A stretch of DNA of 64,000 nt from Notamacropus eugenii. Taxonomy: Eukaryota > Chordata > Mammalia > Diprotodontia > Macropodidae. The stretch lies in the NCBI RefSeq assembly GCF_028372415.1, contig NC_092876.1:58924385-58988384 (forward strand), in the 5' to 3' direction. Below, piece after piece: positions 33,012 to 64,000 of the stretch. Below the pieces are notes generated by a model, which made no database searches, was not told where the DNA came from, and saw nothing but the letters and a program-made list of their open reading frames with translations. The position numbers and the translations under genes are program-made. Position 1 is the stretch's first letter; every line of letters begins with the position of its first letter.

Positions 33012-34716
33012 TTTATTCAGACACCTGTCCAGGGTACCATCACTTTCACCAAAGGGGCTGTATTAGCAAATTTGGTCTAAAGGCCTCAACTCACAATAGT
33101 ACTAGGGCACAATTACTGGAACATTTTCAGACAGCAATGTCAACTGCCTGAAGACACATGAGTCCAGGAAATCAGTCTGCTTCTGTAATGTGATAGGGCC
33201 TCCTTGTTTCAGAAGCAAGGCAGATGGGAACAGTAAACAGTGTTAAAATTTCTGGCAAAGGGGAATGACAAATTCAATCAATGAGCTACTATTCCAAGTG
33301 TTAACCTTATATCCAGAACTGGAAATAAATAATGGAATCACTGCACATGCATCATTTCTCTCGTAGGATAACAGAATTTAGGGTTGGAAGGTCCTTTAGA
33401 GATCATCTAGCGCCACCCTCGGGCGTTCCCCCCAACACACCCCCAATTTGGTAGCTAAGGATACTTCAGCCCAGAAAGGGGAAAATAACTTGTCAAAGGT
33501 TACAGGACTAATAAGCAGCAGAGCCCAAATTCAAAGCCCAAGCCCTGGAATGTCAAATCCAACTCATTATAATCCAGGTAACTAAAGCATTCTCTGAGTG
33601 AGATGAAGAAATCTGGGACAGCTTTCAAGGGGCAAGAATTCTTTCTCTGAAATCTCAGGTACCAGATAATTCAGGGGGCTTTAATAAGTGTCCCTTAGGA
33701 TACTGTTTGGAAGAGCTGCTACATGTCTGGTATCTACTTATGTCTGATATTTCAAAAGAAAGACTGGTTAAACCACAATAAATAAAAGAGAAAAATAAAT
33801 TGGAAAATTTGTTGAGTAATAATTTGTACTGTGGATGTTTCCCCAATTTAGACTGATAGGAAGGAAGACGAGGCTAGGATGGTCCCATAAAGACACCTAC
33901 AAGCTACCATCCCTATGCACTTATAGTGCTAATGTTTTCTATTACAATTGATGTTAAAATACGTGAGTTCAACTTTTAAGGTGGGAAAAGTCAGGACAGC
34001 TTGGGCGGGGGTGTTGTCAAGCTGGTAATAATTAAAAAATGAATTTTACATAGTACTCTAAAGTTTAGAAAGCACTTTCCACATATTATTATCTCATTTG
34101 AGCCTCACAACAACCCTGTGAGGTAGGTACCAGAAGTATTATGAGCATCCCCATTTTACAGATAGGAAACTGAGGCTCAGAAATGTTAAATGACTTGCCC
34201 ATGGTCACAAAACTACTGAGTGTCAGAGGGTGGGTGTGAATTGACAAGTCCAATATTCCATTCATGATGCTGGCCAGGCTGACTTTCAAAAACTAGAAAT
34301 TAATCCTTAGAGCATTCCTCCCCCAACCCCACTCATCACCTATCCCCCCCAATCCCATGAGTAAAATCTGGAAGAAGAAAAAAAAAAACAAAGGGTTTGG
34401 AAACAACAGGGGGCGGGGTGAGGGAAACCCCTGTTTAGGGCTCATCAGGGGTGGGGACGAGGGAAATCCACAAAGGTTTTTCCAGACTTTCAGTACAGGT
34501 AGTAGGTCTTAAGTCCACTGGGAGATGCCAAGTCATGTCTCCTAGAGTTCATCACAGAAATCCACCTCCTCCTTGGACAGAACCCTGGCTGAGCAGAGTT
34601 TCCCAGGCATTTCCCAATATGCTTCCTTGTTGGTCTGTCAAACACATCGGTGGCTTCTGGCCTGGCCCATGACATCCCTCCTCAATCTTCCTTCTGAGGA
34701 CGTGATGTGTCTTTCT
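33012..34716 (-). other. EMC1: EMC1 3' untranslated region (candidate extent)
   Basis: Runs from the EMC1 stop (34717-34719) to a minus-strand AATAAA at 33012-33017, which has a TG/T-rich segment just beyond it, the arrangement expected at a poly(A) site. A weaker ATTAAA at 33680-33685 would give a shorter UTR, and another AATAAA lies at 32951-32956. SINE copies occur inside at 33365-33560 and 34045-34265. Which site is used cannot be told from sequence. Confidence 0.45.
34045..34265 (+). repeat. MIR3/THER-like SINE within or near the EMC1 3' UTR
   Basis: Clear copy: AGTTTAGAAAGCACTTTCC, ATCTCATTTGAGCCTCACAA, CATTTTACAGATAGGAAACT, TGACTTGCCCATGGTCACA. Its orientation is opposite to EMC1, so the transcript would carry it antisense. 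Confidence 0.8.
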
Positions 34717-57188
<22,472 letters not shown>

Positions 57189-58984
57189 CTGAGTATGGGA
57201 GGAAAGGGGAAAACAAGGGCTCAGTTAATATTACTAATGTAATTTTCAAAAAAGTTGAACACATACAAAGTGTTATCAGCAACATTACTGAATCTAGGAA
57301 CATATAATCACTGGTTACTGAAGAAGTTTGTTTCTAGATAAGGCAGAATGAACTAGATTATGTTCAAGAACAAAGAAAATTAAAAGAATCTCTGTGGGCC
57401 TTCATTTTCTCATTTTGGGGAGGAGAGAGACAGGCTCTATCCCTTTCAGATCTATGAGTGATGAAGGAAGCCCAGTGTAGTAGAAAGAATACTGGAATGA
57501 GGAGCACTGACTCTGATCTCTCATTAGCTATGTGAACGCTTTAAGTTACCTTATAGCTCCTGAATCTGCTTCCATATGTATATAACATGGGCACAATAGT
57601 TATGCTACAATGTTTGCAAAGAAAGTGCCTTATAAATCATAAAGCATTGTTATTAACTTACATAATTATTATTATGCCTTTAGCAAAGAGAAATGTTTAA
57701 TAGTTTCTTCTTTGATTTAAGGGATAACTTACACAAATAAGATCTCAAAAGTACCACCCAGGAAGCAACAGCACAATACAGAATTAGGAAAAAGCCACCA
57801 GCATCTCAATGACTGACAGGCATCTATTCCACACACAAACCTGGGTACGCTGGCTGATCTTAGAAAAAAGATATAAATGTTGCCCTCAATGAGCCAACAG
57901 TCTAATATCTCATCTCTTATTAGAATTGGATTCTCAAAGACGTTCAACTCAAAGATTCTCAAAAGAGCTTTGAATGTCACCAAAAAAATTTTTTTACAAG
58001 GTTAACAATTACCAACATAAATATTTCAATATACAAAATAACAAAAAGGAAGAATTGTGAATTTGTTAGGTTTTTATGAGAGCACATTAAATTTAACATG
58101 AGAACAACATTTTATGTCTCTTCCTACATTTCTTATTGCTTTCTTCTGTAGATTGTACTATTTTAGTGATGATGTTTTCTTTTTTAAAAGAAAAAAAAGA
58201 TTTATCTCTCCATCACATCCTCTCCTAGAAACAAAAGCTCTCCCTTGTAACAGATAAGAACAGTCAAGCAGAACAAAGGAAGCCCCTTTACGAAGTCATC
58301 AATAATGGACTGTAGCTATCATTGCCCTCCCTTCTAGCCCACAGAAGATCAGCTGGCTTCAGAAGGCAAAAATTTAAAAGATCCTCCCTGTTTCCTACAG
58401 GGTGCCCTCATTAGTGCCCGTGGACTCAACAACCATCTCCAATCACATGACTACTTGAAGTATACACTCAGCCCAAATCTCTCATGAGATAGGGTCCCAC
58501 CGGGTGCCTGCTGGTTATTTCCTTTGAGGACAAGAGTGAAGTAAAGGAATGTCAGAGTGGGGGTGGTTTCCATATGTCCTGAGACCCCAAACATAACTGT
58601 GAAGGCTAGACAAGAATCCTGAAATGTTGGCCAATAGGACTTTGATGATAATACTGATTTGGGGTCAGCACCCTGGTCAGTTAAATGTAACAGACTCTAT
58701 GAATCTAAGCAATAGAAAGGCAACAAAGGGTTACGGGGTGGCCCTACTTAAAATCCTCATGACAATCAACTTAATATAATAGAATGAGTAGCCTGCCTTC
58801 AAAAAAATTAATCCAATACGCCAGTAGCTAGAAACATTTCAGTGCACATGATACTGACCACCAAATTGGACAAACTACAAGTGTGCATGACATGGATTCA
58901 AAATATGAATGCTTTTATTATTTGCCAATACTGTATCATAACAAAAGCTTAAGAAATAGCTTTATCTCTATCCCCAGACTACTT

Positions 58985-60735
58985 GATTCTCTTTTGTTCT
59001 CGAAGAACACCAAAATGACATTACTGTGGAGTCAAGGTACAGTGTGTCTGACTGGCTGATCAGACTAATGAGTATGGAATGCTCTACCACAGGTCAGGCA
59101 CAAATAGTCCACATGAACATTTGGAGTGGAGATGTCTCTAAAGTTGCAAACCTCACATCTCTTTCATGCTACTGTAATTCTGCTTTGCTGATAGTGCCTT
59201 CTTTGATGTGAACACTACGTACTTGGTGGTCCTGTGCCAGTGTCTCCCAAGTCATGCAACTGATTCCAGAGTTCTTCAGAGAGACCTTGAGTGTCCTTAC
59301 AACACATCTTCTGATCTCCATGTGAACACCTGCCCTGAGAGCGTTCTCTATAAAAGTCTTTTTTAAAAAATTAATTTATTTTTAGTCTTCAATATTCACT
59401 TCCATAAGATTTTGAGTTCTAAATGTTCTCTTCCTTCCTCTCCTCCCCCCTCTCCAAGATGGCATGCAATTTGATACAGGCTCTATTTATGCATTCATAT
59501 TAAACATATTTTTACATTAGTCACGATGTAAGAAGAATTAGAACTAAGGAGAGGAACCATGAGAAAGAAGAAACAAAATAATAAAAGAAAAGGAGAACAA
59601 ATATTCCGCTTCCATCTGCATTCAGACTCCATAGTTCTTTCTCTGGATGTGGACAGCATTATCCATTGTGAGTCTTTTGGAGTTGTCTTAGATCCTTGCA
59701 TTGCTGAGAAGAGCTAAGTCTATCAAAGTCAGTCACGGCACAATGTGGTTGTTACAATGTTCTGGTTCTGCTCACTTCACTCAGTATCAGTTCATGTAAG
59801 TCCAGGTTTTTCTGAAGTACGCTTGCTCATCATTTCTTATAGCACAATAGTATTACATTCATATACCACAACTTGTTCAGCCATTCCCCAATTGATAAGA
59901 CATCCCCTTAATTTCCAATTCTCGGCCACCACAAAAAGAGCTGCTATAAATATTTTTGTACGTGTGAGTTCTTTTCCCACTTTTATGATTTCTTTAGGAT
60001 ATAGATGTAGACATGGTATTGCTGGGTCAAATAGTATGCATAGTTTTATAGCCCTTCGGGCATAATACAAAATTGCTCTTCAGAATGGTTGGATCAGTTC
60101 ACAACTCCACCAACAATGTATTAGTGTTTCAATAAAATAGTCTTTTTGGCAAGCATACATTCAGCATTCAAACAAAGTGGCCAGTCCACTGGAGTTACAC
60201 TCTCTGCAGCAGTCTGAATGCTTGGCAATTTAGCTCAAGAAAGGACTTTGGCGTCTGGTACCTTATCCTGCCAAGTTATCTTCAGAATCTTCCTGAGACA
60301 ATTCAAATGGAAGTCGTTTAGTTTCCTGGCATGGAGCTAGTAGATTGTCTTGGTTTTACAGGAATACAACAATGAGGTCAGCACAACAGTTCTGTTAACC
60401 TTCAGTTTAATAAGTAATCTAACAACCTCTTCTCTCCCACACTTCCTCTCAGAGCCTCCCAAACATTGTGCTAGCCCTGGCAATGTGGGTGTCAAATTCA
60501 TCATCTATGCATACATTTCTGGAAAGTACACTGCCAAGGTAAATGAACTTCTCCACAGTATTCAATATTTCTCCATTTGCTGTAACGAAGATTCGACGTA
60601 CGGATGATGCAGTGGTGACTGGGAGGGAACCTCTATTTTCTTGGTGTTCATTATTAGGTCAAAATGAGCACAAGCAGCAGATCCACACTTTGGTGTATCT
60701 AGGCCTCAGAGGCTGCATTGAGTTCATAATCAAAA
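58985..60735 (-). mobile_element. RTE-like (BovB-type) LINE 3' region, interrupted by an L1
   Basis: The minus strand at about 60250-60300 encodes HLNCLRKILKITWQDKVPD, the C-terminal motif of this class of reverse transcriptase, and the rest follows the same element on both sides of the inserted L1. Frameshifts and stops show it is dead. The 3' end is at the left, near 58985. I did not reconstruct the protein. Confidence 0.75.
59363..60132 (-). mobile_element. Marsupial L1 inserted into the RTE element
   Basis: A/T-rich tail at the left end (59361-59380 as T/A runs), then antisense L1 3' UTR and ORF2 end; the minus frame 59837-60070 reads CILFDPAIPCLHLYP and VVAENWKLRGCLINWGMAEQ. Flanks TAAAAGTCTTTT (59351-59362) and TAAAATAGTCTTTTT (60133-60147) look like the target-site duplication. 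Confidence 0.8.
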
Positions 60736-61251
60736 ACCCAGATTAATTAAGAGTAGATATTGGAAGGTACTTAAATGTGAAGAGGGGAAAAAAATAAAGG
60801 CACCAAAAACCTACACTTAACACAAACTCCAGAACTGCTGCCTAATAATGAAAAGTAATGTTCACACCCCCAATGATTTTGAAAAGGAGATAGACAATGG
60901 AATTTTTAAGCCCCCTTTGTCATGGCACCGATACAAAAAGCAGACCAACTATGCCAAAACACAATCATTCAGAAAAGCCAGAATCCGCTATCACCATGAT
61001 GAGTAAATGCAATCTTCCACAACCTCTGACCAGGAGTGTAAAAATAACTCAGGACCTGTACGCATAGGGGATGCTGCAGCGGTTGCCACAGTAAGAAGCA
61101 AAGGAAAAAAGATGGAACTAACCAGAAACCCCTCATAAGGCCAGAAATCAAATACCACTATTGTGAATGGAACTTGAGAAAACTAGTGAAGACCTAAGGT
61201 AAGATACTGGGAGATTACATCAATTTATAGTTAGTATAGATAATAAACTTT

Positions 61252-61353
61252 AAAGACTATGTCATCTGATTAAAAGAAAAAAAGAACAAAGAAAAAATAA
61301 ACTCAAAAGACTATATTATCTGATTAAAAGAAAAAAAACAAAGAAAAAATAAA
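61252..61353 (+). repeat. Imperfect tandem duplication, about 52-bp unit
   Basis: AAAGACTATGTCATCTGATT at 61252 and AAAGACTATATTATCTGATT at 61306 each start a unit that continues through an A-rich AAAAGAA..CAAAGAAAAAATAAA segment. Confidence 0.8.
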
Positions 61354-61689
61354 TATCCAGAATAGGACCTAGGAAACAAAAGTAAAGCTGAAATTCTTGC
61401 TTACAGTATGAGGCATGGTGCTAAGTGTTGGGGAGGCAAAAAAGGCAAAAACAATCCTATCTGTTCATAAAAATGGAGAGATCTCCATTATAGTCAGATA
61501 TAGTCAGGTAACTGTCACCTGAAAACATAGAAGGTTACTGTGAAGGAGACTTTTCTACTATTGTAGATTACGCATCGAAGTGGTGGAAACTGCAACATGT
61601 CCCCACAGGCTGCACGCATGTAGCAGCTAGCTTTTCCAGGTTGGCTGCTTTTGTTGTTGTGGCAGCATGCCTGATTCATTGATCGGTTC

Positions 61690-61920
61690 CTTCTCTTTTT
61701 TGTTGGTGAAGGCCTACTTTGCCTTCATCACAAAAGTTTTATTATTTTTTCTCATTGTCATTTTGCTTGACAAGAAACTATTGTTTCTGTGATTTGTTAT
61801 TTGACTCATTGATTCTTTAGAATTAAATTATTTCATATCTAATTTTTTTAATCCTTCAGGGACCCTTTAGAAATATTATTTTTATTGCATTTTGGTCAAT
61901 AAAAGATATGTTTAATAAAA
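61690..61920 (-). mobile_element. Possible L1 ORF2 fragment, antisense
   Basis: Text such as TTATTGCATTTTGGTCAATA resembles the antisense of the L1 endonuclease region, followed by A-rich sequence. Weak resemblance only. Confidence 0.3.
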
Positions 61921-62484
61921 AAAAATAGCAGATACTAGATACCCGGAAAGACACAATGAGGTAGTCAGACTTATCCAACAGAAGTTCACCAACCTTTATA
62001 AACTAAGAAACAACAAATTCTTTATACTACAAATATTAGCCCCAAAATATCACTGAGAATTAGACAAATAAATTATACTGGAACTAAAGCATTACAGACA
62101 GAAGTGTTGCCCACAAACACCCAGATGGAACAGTGATCTATAAAAATCTAATAATATTTTAATACCTGTTATAATAGTGAACACTCATATCTCCAAATTA
62201 CATAGAATGAAAAAATTTCAAAATACCAACTCCAACTGTGTGGGAAGAGGATAAGTTACAAGTTATCCTGTTCCAAAGATGCTTTCAGTGAGTCTACAAA
62301 AGATAAGTGGACACCCCAATTCTCTGCTTTAATTACCACACAAACACACAAAAAGAGGTCATTTTATCCACCTGGATCATGAACTAAAAATAAAAACATT
62401 AAAAACAAAATAACGATAGTAGATTAGCAACTTGTTCTTGGAACTATTCTATCTGAATCCCATCAGAAAAGATGAGAAGAATAA

Positions 62485-62760
62485 AATGGCTGGTAATAAT
62501 AGCTGTTTACATGTAACTTTACAGTTTGCAAAGCACTGTGTCTCATTTAATTTTATGATTTCATCTGATCTTCACAGTTATCCTATGAGTTGGTACTCCA
62601 TATCATTTTACAGATAAGGAAACTGAGGCTAAGAAAGTTCACTTGATAGTTAGGGTCAAAGGCAGAACCAAGGTCTCTTAAACCCAGCACACTTCTCACT
62701 ATGCCATATTTTTCTACAGGCCTCAGTTTCTTTAACTATAAAAAGAGGATAACAATCACT
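62485..62760 (+). repeat. MIR3/THER-like SINE
   Basis: Reads AGTTTGCAAAGCACTGTGTC, TTTCATCTGATCTTCACAG, CATTTTACAGATAAGGAAAC, CTTAAACCCAGCACACTTC. A second SINE tail (GCCTCAGTTTCTTTAACTAT) follows. Confidence 0.8.
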
Positions 62761-62865
62761 TCTTGCCACAGCATAAAAATGTTATAATTGTTATACTTCA
62801 GTGATCTGTGATTTGGATCTCTTCAACAGTATTTCCTCCATAACTTGGTGGATCATATTCAAAAG

Positions 62866-63065
62866 CTGCTGGGACCAAAAAATCCATCATCCCATGGCCA
62901 ATGAGCTCCTCAGAACAAAGCCAGCAGGATCTATTAAGGCAAATACATGAAGGATCTCCAGTTTGAGAGGACCCGTCAGAGCCTGCACTCCACTGGCACA
63001 GCCTTCAGGACTCAAGGTCACCTTGATGCCATGATGAAGTCATTGAACAAGGACTTTTTTGGAGA
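62866..63065 (+). pseudogene. Possible small retrocopy or protein-like fragment, unidentified
   Basis: A plus frame from 62928 or earlier (MANELLRTKPAGSIKANT, then a stop) continues in another frame at 62947 as MKDLQFERTRQSLHSTGTAF and TQGHLDAMMKSLNKDFFG. The composition looks more protein-like than nearby chance frames, and an A-rich stretch follows. No parent gene recognised; chance or a repeat is equally possible. Confidence 0.2.
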
Positions 63066-63179
63066 CACAGGAAAACAAATTCTTATGTTTTCTGAAAAAG
63101 AACTCAGAATTCTTTTTTTAAAAGACATTAAATACATATGAATATAACAGAATATTTTTAAAATAAACTTCTATTTATA

Positions 63180-63900
63180 TGTATTTTTTATGTCACTGCC
63201 CCTTACCCATCACACCCTGCTCAGAAAACAATCCTTTATAACCAAGAATAAAAAAAAAAGGGGAAAAAAATTCAGCAAAATTAACTAACTCAGGACAAAA
63301 GTCTGACAGGAGCTGCTGAGTTCCATACCATGGTCTGCCTACCTCTGCAAAGAAAGGAGGGAAGTGTCTTCTCATCTCTCCTCTGTGCAGCAAATTTGGT
63401 TATTACTATTTCTTCTCACTTAAGTTTCAATCATCATGTTGTTCTCTCTATTTACACTGTTGTACTCACTATGTACACTATTTTCCTAGGTCTGCTGACT
63501 TCACTCTGCATGAATTTTTAAGTCTTCCCATGCTTATGTGCCACACTCATCATTTCTTATAACACTAAGATACCCCTTCATTGTACATTCATGTACCACA
63601 ACTTGGTTAGCCATTCTCCAATCAATGGGCATCGACACTGTTTCTAGTTCCTCCCTAATGTAATGGGTTATTATTGTCAATAATAACCTCTAAGAGAAAT
63701 TCGGAGAAACATGGGAAGATGTGCATCAAGTGACAATGAAGCAAGACTCACAACAACAACATACACAATGACAATGCATGAGAATGGAAATGAAAAGAAC
63801 ACAAAAAGAAAGTCAAACTGTGAAATGAGTCATTTTAGTCATGGAGAAACATAAGATGGAACCTATGTCCTCCTCTCAGAAGAGAGCTGGGCATTCACAT
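63180..63900. mobile_element. Two old L1-like 3' fragments, head to head
   Basis: 63180-63660 is antisense (TTCATGTACCACAACTTGGT, CATTCTCCAATCAATGGGCA). 63690-63900 is sense (GAGAAATTCGGAGAAACATG, AACAACAACATACACAATGA). Both are degraded and of the older class seen near the left edge of the window. Confidence 0.5.
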
Positions 63901-64000
63901 GAAAGAACATCACTCCTCATTCTGCCCTGGCTGCAACGCTGGGGGACTTCTCGCAACTGATTTCTCTTCCCTGCACCCTCTCCACCCCACTCCCATCCCA

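Larger units (their letters stand above)
57189..64000. other. EMC1 intron 1 (partial, at least 6.8 kb)
   Basis: No CpG-rich block or signal-peptide exon was found up to 64000, so EMC1 exon 1 and promoter lie further right. Contents: SINE 57470-57670, RTE LINE 58985-60735 split by an L1, near-tandem duplication 61252-61353, possible L1 fragment 61690-61920, SINE 62485-62760, old L1-like pieces 63180-63900. Confidence 0.75.

Noticed and set aside
63180..63900. L1 twin-priming inversion
   Set aside because: Both halves include overlapping 3'-end sequence, so two separate insertions are more likely than one inverted insertion.
57189..64000. EMC1 exon 1 inside the window
   Set aside because: Searched by eye for a CpG-rich ATG exon with a signal peptide and a TG|G phase-matching donor; none seen.

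Overview
This is an ordinary stretch of mammalian nuclear DNA, most likely from a marsupial. It has split genes with GT..AG introns, one CpG-island promoter and dense interspersed repeats. The marsupial assignment rests on two things recognised from memory: L1 3' ends of the marsupial type (about 17.35-18.35, 23.28-24.3, 38.46-39.1 and 59.36-60.13 kb) and RTE/BovB-like LINE and SINE copies (25.2-25.7, 59.0-60.7 and 12.0-12.2 kb). I cannot name the species.

Two protein genes are present, both on the minus strand. (1) UBR4, the giant N-recognin E3 ubiquitin ligase: coding exons 1-11 lie between 15317 and 1373 and give the first 520 codons. The gene runs off the left edge, so the UBR box, the C-terminal catalytic region and about 90% of the protein are outside. 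Its CpG-island promoter is at about 14.75-15.96 kb. (2) EMC1, the largest subunit of the ER membrane protein complex: exons 2-23 lie between 57188 and 34717 and give 961 codons plus stop. Only exon 1 (signal peptide) is missing; it must lie beyond 64000. With the 32 codons that human exon 1 supplies, the total is 993, equal to human EMC1. The neighbours and their shared orientation match the human 1p36.13 order as I recall it.

Layout: 1-15.3 kb, 5' part of UBR4 with a 7.9 kb first intron; 14.75-15.96 kb, CpG island; about 16-33 kb, intergenic DNA made of SINE, L2, L1 and RTE copies and one probable solitary LTR, with no gene I can support; 33-34.7 kb, EMC1 3' UTR; 34.7-57.2 kb, EMC1 exons 23 to 2; 57.2-64 kb, EMC1 intron 1, repeat rich.

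The two proteins do not form one pathway. UBR4 acts in cytosolic N-degron and protein-quality-control ubiquitination. EMC1 acts in the ER as part of a membrane-protein insertase. I see no operon-like system, CRISPR array or novel gene cluster. The observations most worth a second look are: a long Ala/Pro expansion at the UBR4 N terminus encoded by a GGGGCC/GGGGTC-type repeat; a 49-bp near-identical direct repeat flanking EMC1 exons 8-9; a palindromic hAT MITE with matching target-site duplications; an L1 nested in an RTE element with visible target-site duplication; and strong plus-strand splice donors in the UBR4 promoter that suggest divergent transcription.
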